A DNA stretch of 64,000 nt from Takakia lepidozioides (Eukaryota > Streptophyta > Takakiopsida > Takakiales > Takakiaceae): assembly GCA_030704615.1 (NCBI GenBank), contig CM060731.1, positions 51,708,001 through 51,772,000 of the forward strand. Reading direction: 5' to 3'. Under the pieces are notes generated by a model. That model was not told where the DNA came from, searched no databases, and was given only the letters and a program-made list of their open reading frames with translations. The translations under genes were made by a program, and so were the position numbers. Positions 23,280-35,888 of the stretch are shown piece by piece. The stretch's first letter is position 1, and each line of letters starts with the position of its first letter.

Positions 23280-24492
23280 CTACGCTCCAAGGTTGATGTC
23301 CCCCATCAACGCTTCTTCCACTTTTGAGGTCGCCCTTCGAAAGCTGCAACCGCCTCGGATGCGTTTCCCATTTCTGAGGCACGCACCCAAGATGCCTCCA
23401 CATGATGATAGCCCTTCCACTGCCTCCACCTCGTACTCAGGTTCATTTTCATGATCCAACAGCACAGGTGGTGGACGCAACACTTGATGCCGATTCGGAC
23501 GCACTTCATCTTTGAAGTAAGGCTTCAAAATGGAGACGTGGAATACCGGATGCACTTTGTTGTTTGCCGGCAGCTCCAATTCATACACATCCTCATTCAT
23601 AACCTTCCGGATGCAAAAGGGTCCCGCACATGGAGGTACAAATTTCGGACTCACTTCCGGAGGTAGTAAGAAATTCTTGATGTTCAACCAGACCTCCGTG
23701 CCTGCCTCAAACTTCACTTCCCTCCGCTTCATATTCACCTGTCGTTCATACCGTTTCCTAGCTTTGGCAATGTTGTACTTTGCGAGCTTCAACACATTTC
23801 GCGTTCTTCCAGCACCGCTGCTGCTGCCGGTTCCTCCACGTCTTGGGCGGCCCAACTTGTCGGCACCAGAGGTGCTTTTCCATAGACCAATACGAAAGGG
23901 GAAACTCCCGTTGCGGAGTGTTTTGTGTTATGATAACAGAACTCTGCCGCATCCAAGTGCTCCACCCAGTCTGATTGGTCTGCCGATACATAATTCCGCA
24001 AGATTTGCTTCACCACGGAATTCACCCTTTCTGTTTGGCCGTCCGTCGTAGGTCGGAAGGCGATGCTCATCTTGAGCCTCGTCCCCATTTTCTTCCAAAG
24101 TGCCCTCCAAAATTTACTTATAAATTTTGGATCGCGGTCCGAGATAATATCCTTCAAGAGTCCATGATGCTTGAAGACGTGGGCGAAGTAAAGTCGCCCC
24201 ATCTCCTGCGCCGTTGTCGTCTCCTTGGTGGGATGAAATGGCTCATTTTACTCAACCTATCCACCACCACGATGATTGCATCGAATCATTTTGACAGCGG
24301 TATAACAGTTATGAAATCAATCGAGACACTTTCCCAAGACCCCTCTGGAATCGGCAAGGGTTGTAACAGTCCCACTTGCTTTTTGTACTCGCTCCGGTTT
24401 TGTTGGCATGTGGTGCATGTCTTGATATACTCCTCGGCCTTCTCCCTCAGTTTGGGCCACAAATTCTTCAAGAGTGTCGCGGTGCACTTCAC
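23280..24492 (-). pseudogene. Integrase region of the second gypsy element
   Basis: Pieces in order: CTTCQQNRSEYKKQVGLLQP (zinc finger end) and SIDFITVIPLSK with the first catalytic Asp (24492-24286). Next come DIISDRDPKF and FRPTTDGQTERVN, including the catalytic Asp and Glu regions (24202-23789). Last is the C-terminal GPFCIRKV and VHPVFHVSILKPY region (23855-23280). The tail EPEYEVEAVEG starts like a chromodomain but loses the WEP core. Confidence 0.87.
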
Positions 24493-24525
24493 TCCGCCGT
24501 GGCCCGCAAGCGAGCCATCATGACA

Positions 24526-25330
24526 TTATCTCAGGAGACTATCTCTGATCCCTCCTTTCGGCACGTAGAGATGTTTTTGCTTGTACCGGAGCAGTCCATT
24601 TTGCAAGTGGAACTGCGATTTAACCCCAATCCTCAAGTCCCGCATCACGGACTTCGCCATCTCATCCTTTCGGTAAGCCTTCCGGATCTTCCTTTGGAGC
24701 GCTGTCTCGCCCCTGTACACCAACATGAGCTGCTGCTTTCTACTTAAAGCATCGGCCACCACATTGTCTCGTCCCGAACACCGCCAAAATGTCTTGCCAC
24801 CTAAGTTGTTTTGGGGACAACTTAGGTTGCGGGACAAAGTACTTCACCGTGACATTGTTCGTGAACACCTTCACCGGGTTGGAACCAACATAGTGGCGCC
24901 AAAGCTCAAGGCAATGCACCACCGCCTTCATTTATTTCTCGTGCGTAGGCCACCTTCGCTCTACTTCATTCAGTTTCTTACTTTCGTAAGCCACTGGACA
25001 TCTATCCTGCATGAGCACATCCCCTATTGCGAAGTCCGACGCATCCGTATGAATCTCAAATGGACGGTCGAACTCCGGGATTTTGAGGACTAGATCTTCC
25101 GCCATCCGCTGCTTCAACTCGGCAAAAGCTTGGCCACAAAAGGTGTTCCATACCCAAACTTTGGATTTACACAAAAGGTCTGATAGCGGCCCCGCGATCT
25201 TGGTGAAATTTCTCACATACTTCCGGTAATAGAAGGTGAGTTCTAGGAAGGATCGCACTCCCGGGACCGAAGTCGGAGGCTCCCAATCCAAGATCGCCCT
25301 CACCTTTCTGTCATCCATTTTGATCCCATC
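24526..25330 (-). pseudogene. RNase H and connection region of the second gypsy element
   Basis: ORF 25318-24932 reads KMDDRKVRAILDWEPP, FYYRKYVRNFTKIAGPLS and EIHTDASDFAIGDVLMQ (DASDFAIG RNase H start). ORFs 24931-24740 and 24837-24526 follow with YVGSNPVKVFT-type and DNVVADALSRK motifs. A frame change separates the last two. Confidence 0.87.
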
Positions 25331-25684
25331 ATGTGTAAATCAAGGCCTTGCACGATGCACGCTTTGGGGTGCTTACATTTGGCCAAATGTAAAGCTGCAA
25401 TATGGCTTGCCTTGCCCAAGAAGTTTACGTGGTGGCATGCCCGAAGTGTAATTAATTACAGGCTGATCCTTCCAGTTGTTTGTGTGAACACTCCCTTAAT
25501 GTGTTGAAGGGCAGGTTGTTCTTACCTACATTGCATAATGCTTGTCTTGGATCACCTCAAGATACTTGTGTATACATATTTTGGATCTGTAATGTGGCAA
25601 GATGTTCTTATATGCCCATGATATCTTGCATGGTGCCTATCTTATGGATAACTATGGATGATGTAATCTGAGGCTGCATTGTTG

Positions 25685-26160
25685 GCAGGATTTACCAAGC
25701 ATGGGTGTGGTAGGAATGCTTTGGAGACCTATAAGCAACTGCTGGCGAAGGGGTGAAACCCAGCCACATCACGTTTGTTTGTGTTTGAAATGCGTGTGCA
25801 AGCTTGGGAGCTCTGGAAAAGGGGAAAGAGGTCCATGGTGACATCATCAAAGCTGGATTTGTACCAGATGTCATTATGAACACTGCCCTGGTGGACTTGT
25901 ATGTCAAATGTGGGTGCAGCAAGCTTGATGCGAAAGGAGAGTTCGACAATATGGCTGAACGAGATGTGGTGTTTTGGAGTGCCATGATTGTAAGGTATGT
26001 GCAGCATGGGTATGGGATTAAGGCTTTGGAAACCTAAGAGCAAATGATGTGGGAAGGGATGAAGCCAGACCAGGTCATGCTCATTTGTGTTTATAATATG
26101 CATATGCAAGCTTAGCAGCCCTGGGAATGGTCAAAGAGGTTCATGGTGACATTATCAAAT
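25685..26160 (+). pseudogene. PPR gene fragment
   Basis: The plus-strand pieces read AGFTKHGCGRNALETYKQLL and, after a frame change, GALEKGKEVHGDIIKAGF, ALVDLYVKCG and ERDVVFWSAMIVRYVQHGYG. A second GKEVHGDIIK-like start appears at about 26,130. These are P-L-S pentatricopeptide repeats with stops and shifts. They differ from the triplets of the large PPR gene at 33.6 kb, so the source was another member of the family. Confidence 0.8.
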
Positions 26161-26500
26161 TATATTGTGCAAGAGGGTCACTTGGGTACATGACAAGAAT
26201 CTGATTATGAACATACCCCGCCCTCCCACCCTGTTTTATCATGACTGAATGGGCGGCGTCACTTGGTGTGCTATGACAAGACTGGAATTGCTAGATGGTG
26301 CCGTGTCATGGGCTGTTTATATCTTTAATTGACAATGACCCTAGTTGGTCTTGTCCATGTCTTGACATGACATGAATATCTTCCCACTCTTCCTGTTCCA
26401 GTGTACTTAGTGGTTTTTGTACACACTATCTACTGTCTTCCCTTCTTGTTATTGCCTCACCATTGTGACTTACTGACAAGTTGCTTGGATGGCCTGGCAG

Positions 26501-26669
26501 AAAGCCAACAAGGCCATATCTGAGTGGAAAGATGAGCTTAAGGCCCTTGAATATCAGCTGCCCCTGCCCCCTCCTATTCCAGCAGTGCAAGCCACATTTG
26601 CACAAGTCAAATCAGGTGAATTTCATGCTGTTGTACAAAAGCTGGAATCTGGAGCTATTGAAGATGCCG
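26501..26669 (+). other. Exon-like open block of unknown origin
   Basis: An open 56-codon stretch is framed by a good acceptor (TGGCCTGGCAG) and a GT (GCCG/GTGAAT). The protein is hydrophilic and helical-looking (KANKAISEWKDELKAL) followed by a Pro-rich strip (LPLPPPIPAV) and QVKSGEFHAVVQKLESGAIE. I do not recognise it. It looks like a single captured exon or a piece of a larger gene interrupted here. Confidence 0.4.
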
Positions 26670-27009
26670 GTGAATATCAACCGAAATAGGGGCCAGCAGA
26701 TTGATATTGGCCAATGGATGCCACATCATATGGTCATTATTGACAACCTCAAGCTCAACTGCCCTAAGGGGTAACCAAGGGACGAATTGCTGGTTACCTG
26801 GTGTAGCCCCAACAACCCGATCCTGTTCCACTTGAGAAAGCACGACCCGATCAAAAAAGTAGAATGAAGTCGCAGTCAGTCTTGTCATGCCCAAAGTGAT
26901 CACTTGGTTGTATGTTTGGAGTTTGATTTGCTGCAGACTGGGCCAGCAAGAGTCCTGTGTACACAGGTCCTGAATCTGAACAATGACAGGCTGATCTTAC
27001 CTACCTAAC

Positions 27010-27335
27010 ATGCCCCAGGAACTCCACTTTTGTGACCCCGAATTCGCACTTTGAAGCTTTGGCATACAACTTTCCTTCCCGCAACTTCTGGAACATCATT
27101 TTGAGGTGCTCCAAGTGCTCTTCCTTTGTTTTCGAGTACACCAAGATATCGTCGATTTACACGATCACAAAGTCATCCAACCACTCCTGGAAAAGGCTGT
27201 TCATTAGCGTGCTAAAGGTCGCGGGTGCGTTGGTGAGCCCAAAAGGCATCACCAAGAACTCATATGAACCATATCTTGTCCTGCACGCAGTCTTTTCCTC
27301 ATCTCTTTCCGCCACTCGGATTTGATGGTAGCTGT
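27010..27335 (-). pseudogene. Reverse transcriptase core of the second gypsy element
   Basis: Minus strand: [20 protein letters not shown], then a catalytic box reading V[12 protein letters not shown], where the Tyr of YxDD is replaced by [10 protein letters not shown] and KVEFLG follow. The sequence stops at about 27,335 at YHQIRVA, where the upstream RT should begin. An in-frame stop within the active-site box shows it is dead. Confidence 0.85.
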
Positions 27336-28740
27336 GAATTGAAATCGTTCACTGGTCCATTCACAGACAATCTAACAGGGCTCGCCAGATCGTTCATTAT
27401 CGATCTAACTCAAAAATTTCAGGAAAACTCGTATATTACAATTTACAATGGAAAGTCCTTGTCCTTACTATGCACTCTCTACCAGAAGCATAAATAGAGA
27501 AGAGAAATGCAGCCAAAATTAGCTGTTCTCCACTACACAATTAAGCTAGTAAAATGGGATGAACATGAAATTGGGTGAACATGCATGAAACTATTCATCC
27601 AGGGAATTTCATTCAGTACTAATACGAACAGGATATTCCAATCACACTTGTCTCGATCTAATTCGGAGTATAATCGCAAGTACCGGTGCTAAGCATCAAA
27701 ACCCATTGCATAGTCCCGCCTTAGAAAAGAAGTTCAAAAGAACTGGAATCGGGATGCATGTGCGACATGTGACAGTAGAGTATTCCGGTTCCGACATGTC
27801 AAATCTTCCCCACCCCTCTTGAGAGTTACACATATGGGGTGACATGTGACATCTTCAGGAGTGACATGGAATGGGGTGATTGATACACCCACTTATTGTC
27901 ATGAAATTTGTACCCCACAGATACCAACCAACCGACCACATCCGGGGTGACACAGGTATCCATCCAGCTTACATACCACGTGGCGTTCAATAAAGACGTG
28001 TCACGTGTCAGTTTACCCTGGCATGGGCCAAGTGGCAGCCGTTTGTGGGCGTTTCGGTAGCCGAGGCCTGGACGTGGCCAAGGCTTGGCTTTGGGGGCTC
28101 TGATTGAGAGAGGGAGAGAGAGAAGAGTTGTGTTGAGCTCTAGCTCCTGAGGTTTCAATTGGGAAATCCAGCTTATTTTCTGTGGTTTCCAGGACCGAGT
28201 CGGACAGTTTAGAATGTGGTCCGGGTAGACCTTAATACCCACGTTCTACAAGAAATAGCTTAATACAGGTGAGATTCTTTGGAGGTCTCAAGATTGGAGT
28301 CATAATCTGATTGAACGTTGTGACGGTACCCGCTTGATTCTGGTCAGCAGTTTACCCGCGCGCAGAGGGAAAGAAGACTCTGAGATAGAGGGACCCTCTT
28401 ACTCCTCTAAGATTCAGGTACCACGAATTCTGGGAGATTTGGCAGGAATATTCATCCATCTGGTTGAGTGCAGTACTGTTTTGGAGAACAGCATTGGAGA
28501 TGAATGGGTTTTGGCGGAGACTGTTACTGACTGGGTGATAGGTACGGTCATTGGAACTCCCACTCTAAAAACAATAGGATAAGATTTTATTCACAGATAA
28601 AATTGGACCTGACAATATAAGAGCTCACAGAGATCTGCCAAGGGTTAGACGGTGCTTAGCGATCTAAGTTTGTAAACTCAACACACCTTCTTCAGCGGTC
28701 ATTCATCGCCTGCTTACTATTTTATTGAACAATATCGGAA
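27336..28740. other. Upstream flank of the PDH gene, no recognisable gene
   Basis: Starts where the second gypsy element is cut off. It holds a GA-rich patch at about 28,108-28,130 and sequence reminiscent of LTR/leader DNA, but I find no second copy, domain or RNA gene. The end of this stretch should contain the PDH E1-alpha promoter. Confidence 0.35.
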
Positions 28741-28874
28741 ATTCTCCTAGCACTGTTTGGAATTTGGATCAAGCTCATTTGAGCGGTTCAGACCAAGAAC
28801 TTCTAGCCTCTTTCTTTCTTCAAGATCCAGGATCAGCTGCAATCTACCAGAACTGAAACCATTTGAGGAGGAAG

Positions 28875-31800
28875 ATGAAAGGGTCCTCGATCTTGACCAA
28901 ATTGGCTGCTGCTGTACTCCACAACGGTTTGACACCAGTAACTCCCATAGGATTCACCCGAACAGCCAAGATCCCATCAAGGGAAAATGGCAGGTGGGGT
29001 GGTGTATGGATGCCGCGAAGTTACTCATCTGAAGGACTGATTAAAGAGAACACCGAAACAGAGGAACAGAAGGAGAGTATTTGTGTAGAGATTCCAGTGG
29101 GGTACCACTTACATCTGTTGAGCACCGGCCCACCACAGAAGACCTACACAAGCAAAGAGGAACTCATGCAGATGTACAGAGAAATGGGTATCATGCGCAG
29201 GATGGAAATCACAGCTGACATGGTTGGTCTTTCTCCACTTTTAATTCTTTCTACTGGAATTTTTGTTCACCTCTCGTAGTTCCTTTGGATCTCCATATGT
29301 ATGACTTTAACCAAACACCATCCTACTGGTGATTAATAGTATTTTTTGTCCGGGCGATGCAGTTGTTCAAGTCTCAGTTAATCCGGGGCTTCTGCCACCT
29401 CTACGACGGCCAAGAAGCTGTGTCAGTGGGTATGGAGGCAGCGCTGAACTTTGAGGACACAGTGATCACCGCATATCGGGACCATGGGATCTACATGGGG
29501 AGGGGAGGATCTTTGTTTGTGAGTGACAACTCAGTACTCAAGCCTTCCTGTTGAGATGGAACAAGTTCTCACTTCCCAGAATGCAAGTAAAGAGATTGTG
29601 CTTGCAAATTGCTCTGAAAAGGATTTTTTGGAGAGAGGAATTTTCATATAACCCATATCTATGTTGGTACACAGGAAATGTTCTCTGAGGTGATGGGCAA
29701 GAGGACGGGGTGTGCCCTGGGAAAGGGAGGCTCTATGCATCTCTATAAGAGAGAGCATAATTACTGGGGCGGATGGGGCATAGTAGGAACATCGCCCCCC
29801 CTTGGAACTGGGCTTGCATTTGCCCACAAGTACCTGAAGAAAAGCAATGTGGTGGTTGCTATCTATGGTGATGGCGCTGCCAATCAGGTTCTCTTTCTGC
29901 CTCCTTCCTTATTCAAGGATTTGGCCTAGGTGTTTCTCTTTGAAGACTGAGGGCAGGAATTTTGGGTCATCCCCCATTCTAGATCCAAAACCAGAGTAAG
30001 AGGATCTCAGGTGTTATGGGATAAAAACGTTTGGGCACACCCACTATTGCCTTCCATGGTGGCTTTTACTGAGGGGTTTTTGCAATTCTTTAATGAACTC
30101 GCGCGTCAGCCACCCAGGTTCAGTGCACTCGAATTAGAGAGTGGGCAGAAATTGTATACTGGTTGCCGCTCGAATGTTAGTCTGAGGTTTAAAGCTTGGA
30201 TGTGTGTGTCACCTGGGAGAGCAGGGTCAATTGTATGAAGCTCAGAACATGGCAGCCTTATGGGATTTGCCTATCATCCTTCTTATCGAGAACAATCACG
30301 TAAGCAATTTATCTACTTAACTACCAGTTTGTGTATATTTAATCTGCAATGTGCATTTTTAACTCTTGTTGAAAGGAGATACATATACATATATACACAC
30401 ACATATATGACACCAGCCGGAGTTAGCATAAACAAGCCTCTTTGCCTTGCGGGTCCTGCCACCTTTCAGGGATGGGCCCTATCAACATGTTGAAAAGATG
30501 AATATAGGGGGAGTGCAAATTGTTTGAAGTTTATAGTTCAATTTCCTTTAACATGAATACCTCTAGTTGCAGTCGACCTTTTGATGTAGCTGGACTGCTT
30601 TCGGTATGGTACGTGATGTCTATCCTGCCAAATGTGCATTGGTAAATAGCCTAGGGCAATGTGGATGCTTCTATGTCAGTGATTTCACAAGAAGAATATA
30701 TAGGAATTTGGCGTGAGGACTATTCTGAGTGAAAGGGGTGAATGGGATGGTGAGCAGTTTGGAATGGGGACAGCTGAGTCTCGAGCGTCAAAGAAGACTA
30801 CTTACTATGATCGCATCTCCTACATTCCAGGAATCAAGGTCAGCTACCAAGTTGCTGGTCAAGAGTACTAATCTCCTAAAAACATGCCTCTTCAGCAGGA
30901 GATGTAATTTGGAATGCAAAGTGAAATTGATTTCAGTTAGGGAGGTCCTTCCAGTAACCTTCTTGATTCAAAGACATCAGACTGTACCTCTGGATTTCAA
31001 AGCTGCTTCAACAAGGAAAGGAAGAGCTTCTCACGGAGTAGTAGTTCAATTTCTTTTTTAAGTTGCTCTCAAAACTGTCATGACCTTAGTGCATACAAGT
31101 GGACGTCAATTGTTTGGGGCGATATTCCATGCCATTTTCTCTCCTGCAAGTAGCTGATGTAATGAGCTCCAACTTGGTGATTACACAGGCCGATGGAATG
31201 GACGTGTTTGCAATCAGGGAAGCATTTCGGTTTTGCAAAGACCATTGCCTCTCAGGGAAGGTAAGTTGAGGATTAGGCCTTTTCTACTTCACTTACCATG
31301 CCAATTAGGTCAGCCCAACTCGCTTTTACCTGACTTGTTTGTTGACTGTGCGTGAGCTCTATGGAAAATTAAATTTGTCTTTGCTTGGTGAGTTTGAACC
31401 CGATGACCAACACCACAAGGATTGATATACTGGGTAACAGTGCCAACAAGGTTATATTATGACCAACGGTCCAGTGGAACAGCTTGTGAGTATATATCCT
31501 AAAAGCATGTTATAGACAGCATGGGAAGAGTCACTGAGCGCTTGCATGTGTAAAGAGCAAGGGGGAAGATGTGGATTGTGTTTTGTGCATATGCAAGGTG
31601 ACAGCAAACCAGAAATTCCGTGGAATTGTAGGCTTACATCACATGTGGCAGGGGCCAATAATGCTGGAGGCCGACACATACAGATACCATGGCCATAGCA
31701 TGTCGGATCCCGGGAGTAGCTACCGTACCCGTGATGAAATTAAAGGTGTGCGGCAGGAGCGTGACCCAATTGAGCATGTGCGAAAAATCATTCTAAAGGT

Positions 31801-32403
31801 TCGAGCCCCTATATGTTCTGCCCCACTTCTTTTTGAAAAGTTGGGAGTTACAGGTGTTTGAAACATGCGTTACAGTAGTGATAGACACCAATGGAAGCAT
31901 CAAGAGCACTGATGTTGAGTACTGACGTTGTAAAATTGACCCATTTTTACTAGTGCAGATCTTCAACTTCCTTTGTGACAAGTTCCCATGGACAGATGGC
32001 CTGAACACAGCAACTTGATTGTAAATAGCACTGTGCTCAGAGCCGTTGTTTCTATTAATAATTCTCAGTCTAGCAGCCTTCTGTTGCAAAAGACAAAGCT
32101 GCAGCCTTACCACAACATAACTGAGATGCCCGTGGATATTTCTTATAGGCGTAATTCTCTCGGTACCTCATTGCATACTATAACACAGTTCGTAGTCTGG
32201 GATTACAGGAGGAGTTAGCGACACCCGACGAGCTGAAGGACATAGACAAGCAGATCCGGCATGAAGTCGAGGAGGCAGTTGCGCAGGCACGTGAAGCCTC
32301 TCAGCCTGGAGAAGAGGAACTTTTTGCAAACATATACAAGAACGATTCAGGTCTTGTCGCCTACGGGTCTGACAGAAGACACACTAGAGTCCAAATGCCC
32401 TAG
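28875..32403 (+). CDS. Pyruvate dehydrogenase E1 component subunit alpha, mitochondrial
   Basis: The thiamine-diphosphate enzyme that decarboxylates pyruvate in the mitochondrial pyruvate dehydrogenase complex. Eight exons join in frame: 28875-29222, 29363-29518, 29675-29887, 30225-30299, 30758-30838, 31189-31260, 31652-31798 and 32209-32403 (TAG), giving about 428 residues. The N-terminus has a Lys/Arg- and Ser-containing presequence. Family blocks: [48 protein letters not shown], the TPP motif YGDGAANQ ... ENNH (exons 3 and 4), and the regulated loop [20 protein letters not shown] with conserved phosphorylation-site serines. The resemblance is to the mitochondrial, not the plastid, form. 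One oddity is TSPPLGTG with TS where relatives have GAQ. The gene looks intact. Confidence 0.94.
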
Positions 32404-33640
32404 ATCAGCGACTTGAGATGGCACACCCCCGTTTCTCTCGATCATTTTAGTTCGCATTGTAAAGCGCCAGGCTGCAACTTTGGTGAAGCAGATTGAACAC
32501 TAAAAACTCTCGATCTCATTAAACTTGTCATTTGTGATTCTATTATAGTGATATCACAGGGAAAGGCGCTTTGGGCGAGAGACGACAGATTTAGATCTGC
32601 TAAGAAGTCTCATACTCATCACCGTTTGATTGGGCTTGGAAGGAAACATTGACACGAGCTTTTGAGGTTGTGTTTGTTGCGTGTAAACACAATGAATAAT
32701 GACATGGCACTAAATGTCTGCCTGGAACTTGTCAACCTCGTGATGAACTCCATCCTATAATAAGAAGACATGATCATCAATTAGAATGCCATGAGCAGGC
32801 CAACGCCCACCTCCATCACACACTGTAGAACTTAGCCATGACTGCATGTGCTTTCACTTGCTATTCCAGTTTATGTTATCAACCATTTTGTAGCTTTCTA
32901 CTCATGCAACTGTGATTCATTAGTACTGTAGCTTTGGAGGTTTGCTTGAAATTAGGAGGTGGGGGCACTTTGTGACTTTGAAAGGAGTGAGTAGGTGACG
33001 CAACAGTTATGCGTTGGAGGCAAAGCAGTGCCAACGTGCGATGGTTGCTAGGCTTTGACTGTCGGAGGGGCTCTGGCCGCCCAGCCGGCCGTTGGCTGCT
33101 CCGCCCACCAGACCACCATGGCTTCTAAGCTGCACTTCGCAGTTTTGCTCAAGCAGTTGTTGCGTACTATGCTCGATTACTTTTGTGGGTTGTCTCAAAA
33201 TCAAGAGCGATCTTCGCCCTGTGCTGCGATTCTGGTTCCTCTTTGCGAGCTCGATCAATCAATGCCTGGTTGCAAACTCAAGGAAGATTGAAACAGCTGC
33301 AGAATACTCAATGGCTACAGACGGTGTGGCATGCTTCTTATGATGTATTTCTTATTTGTGCGTGCGTCTGTGTGTGTGTGTGTGTGGAATCATCTGCTGC
33401 TACTTCCGCTTTCCTAGGCATATTTTCCTTTGTCACTGACAAAATTTGTAGATCTCTTGCTTGTAGCGCACCAGGCTTCATATAGTTTCTGGAGGTTGAT
33501 AGAACACCGTGCCTGCAAGGAAGAAGGAATGGTGCTGTTGTTGGCCAGCTGCCTCCTTCCAGGGAAGAGGGATTGGGGCTGTTGGAAAGCTCCGCCCAAA
33601 ACCCTGGCTGAGAAGCGGCCGATTAACTGACGCTGATTTT
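32404..33640. other. Intergenic region and possible 5' exon of the PPR gene
   Basis: The 3' UTR of the PDH gene is followed by sequence that must hold the upstream part of the PPR gene. A (TG)n microsatellite lies at 33367-33386. An ATG-led ORF at 33118-33291 (MASKLHFAVLLKQLLRTML) could be an organelle-targeting first exon, but I see no proof. Confidence 0.35.
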
Positions 33641-33648
33641 TGTTGCAG

Positions 33649-35888
33649 TGCAAGTGGGCAAGTGGGTGCATGCCGACATCAACGACGCTGGATTCAAGTC
33701 AGATGTCCCCATAGCCACTGCTCTTGGCATACATGCCAAATCGAGGAGTGTGAAGCTGGATGCTCGATATGTGTATGGCAGAATCTCTGAACGATATGTG
33801 GTCACACGGACCGCGATGATTGCAGCATTTGCCGAAGAAGAGCTGCGTGAAGAAGCATTTGAAGTCGTTCAGCAAATTGGGAAGACGGCCGAAAAGCCAG
33901 AGAAGGTCACCTTCATTATCATCCTCAAGACATGTACCAGCCCATCAGCTCTGAAAGACGGCAAGCAAATCCATGCTCGCATTAGAAAAGCTGGGTTCGA
34001 TTCAGATGTCGTCGTGGGGACCGCCCTTGTAAGCATGTATTGCAAGTGTGAAAGTTTGTTGGATGCACGTCATGTGTTCAACAGACTGTCTATAAAGAAT
34101 GTGGTCTCATGGACTGCAATGATTGCAGGATATGCCAAGCATGGTCGCCGTAAGGATGCGTTTGAACTCTATCGGCAAATGGAGAAAGAAGGTGTGAAGC
34201 CAAACAAAGTCACCTTCATGAGCATCCTCAACGCCTTTGCCAATCCAGCTGCTCTGGAACAGGGAAAGCAGGTCCACGCCCAAATCATCAGAGCTGGATT
34301 TGAGTCAGATGTCCGTGTGGGAAATGCCCTCATCACAATGTATGGCAAGTGCGGGAGGGTGGTGGATGCTTGGAAAGTGTTTGACAAAATGCCTCAACGG
34401 GACGTTGTCTCATGGACGGCTATGATTTCAGCATTTGGTAAGCAAGGACATCATGAAGAGGCATGCAAACTCTATCGGCAAATACAACGAGGAGGTGTGA
34501 GGCCCAACAAGGTCACGTTCATTAGTGTCCTCTATTCTTGTGCCAGCCCTGAAGCTCTGGAACAAGGCAAGGAGGTTCATGCCCACATTATCAAGGCAGG
34601 ACTTGAATTGGATATCCATGTGGGAAATGCCCTTGTTAGCATGTATGCCAACTGTGGGAGTGTGGGGGAGTCACGCGATGTGTTCAACCAAATGCCTGAA
34701 CGGGATGTAGTCTCATGGGCTGCAATGATTGCAGGGTATGCTAAAAATGGTCACAGTGATGACGCGGTTGAAATCTTTCACAAAATGCAAGGAGGAGGCA
34801 TCAAGCCCAACAGAGCTGCGTTCCTGAGCACCCTTGCTGCATGCACCAGCCCAGAATATTTAGGACAGGGCAGGCAGGTTCATGCAAAGATCATCGAAGC
34901 TGGATTTGGGTCAGATATCCATGTGGGTAATGCCCTTGTTAGCATGTATTGCAGGTGCGGCAGTGTGGTAGATGCACGCCACGTGTTCAATCAAATGTCT
35001 GAACGAGATGTGGTCTCATGGACTGCGATGATTGCAGGATATGCTAACCATGGTCAGGGTGAGGAGGCATTTCAAGTCTTTCATCAAATGCAACAAGGAG
35101 CTGTAAAGCCAGATAAGATCACATTCCTGTGCATCCTCAACGCTTGTGCCAGCCCAGCCTTTCTGGGACAGGGTAAACAGGTTCATGCAAACATTATCAA
35201 AGCTGGATTTGTTGGCGATATTGACATTGGGAATGCTCTCATCAGCATGTATGCCAAATGCTGGAGTGTGGCAGATGCGCAATGTGTGTTCAACCTAATG
35301 CCTGAACGAGACGTGGTCTCTTGGACTGCTATGATTGCAGGATATGCCAAGCATGGTCACGTGGAGGAGGCATTTGAAGTCTTTCACCAAATGCAACGAG
35401 GAGGCATGAAGCCAAACAAGGTCACATTCATGAGCATCCTTGATGCATGCACCAGCCCAGCTACTCTTGGACACGGCAAGCAGATTCATGCAGACATCAT
35501 CAAAGCTGGATTTGAGTTGGATCTCCATGTTGGGACTACCCTTCTGAGCATGTTTGCCAGGTGCGGGAGTGTGATGAATGCCCGCCATGTGTTCAACCGA
35601 ATTCCTCGACGGGATGTAATCACGTGGAATGCCATGATTGCAGGATACTCCAAGCATGGTCATGGTGAGGACGCATTTGAACTCTTTCAGCAGATGGAAC
35701 AAGAAGGGGTTAAGCCAGACAAGGTCACCTTCTTGAACATGCTGAACACCTGTGCAAATCCAGTTGCTCTAGAAAGAGGAAAGCAGGTTCATGCCCGCAT
35801 CTTAAGAGCTGGATTAGCTTCAGATGCTCAAGTGGAGACCGCCCTTGTCAGCATGTATGAGAACTGTGTGAGTGTGCTGGATCAGTAG
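33649..35888 (+). CDS. PLS-type pentatricopeptide repeat protein
   Basis: PPR proteins bind single-stranded organelle RNA one base per repeat and guide editing, splicing or stability. This open frame of about 745 residues begins at a clear acceptor (TTTTTGTTGCAG), so the start codon lies in an upstream exon or is split by that intron. It holds about seven P-L-S triplets of about 101 residues, each with GKQVHA.II.AGF, a VGNALVSMYAKCGS-like L repeat and DVVSWTAMIAGYAKHG S repeat, ending VKPNKVTF. The first triplet is diverged (GKWVHADINDAGF). There is no E, E+ or DYW domain: the frame stops at TAG (35886) inside a triplet, and decayed repeat sequence follows. The triplets are very alike, suggesting recent tandem duplication. 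It may be a working short array or a truncated gene. Confidence 0.85.

Larger units (their letters stand above)
25443..27007. mobile_element. Insert inside the second gypsy element carrying gene fragments
   Basis: About 1.6 kb separates RT (KVEFLG) from the next pol residues (GIKMDD), which are normally about 8 residues apart. Possible edges are a CATGCCC repeat at both sides (about 25,436 and 27,008). An 11-bp direct repeat ACAGGCTGATC also lies just inside (25458-25468 and 26986-26996). The insert holds decayed PPR triplets and one exon-like block. No terminal inverted repeat was found. The region 25,331-25,442 is also not clearly gypsy, so the true left edge is uncertain. Confidence 0.55.
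23271..27335 (-). mobile_element. Second Ty3/gypsy element, 5'-truncated and split by an insert
   Basis: Minus-strand pol pieces follow the gypsy order from right to left: RT core (27335-27010), then RNase H/connection (25318-24526), integrase (24492-23789) and integrase C-terminus (23855-23280). The RT lacks everything upstream of YHQIRVA, so the 5' part (LTR, gag, protease) is missing. Between RT and the connection domain lies about 1.6 kb of unrelated DNA with host-gene-like fragments. Frameshifts and stops are scattered, so the element is inactive. Its protein sequence differs clearly from the first gypsy element, so it is a different family. Confidence 0.85.

Noticed and set aside
1-32403. 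Functional clustering of the glycine cleavage and PDH genes
   Set aside because: Both act with lipoate-dependent mitochondrial complexes, but they lie about 24 kb apart with transposons between them; chance is enough.
34169-35702. Long minus-strand ORFs opposite the PPR array
   Set aside because: They repeat with the 303-bp period of the PPR triplets and are antisense shadows of a repetitive coding sequence.
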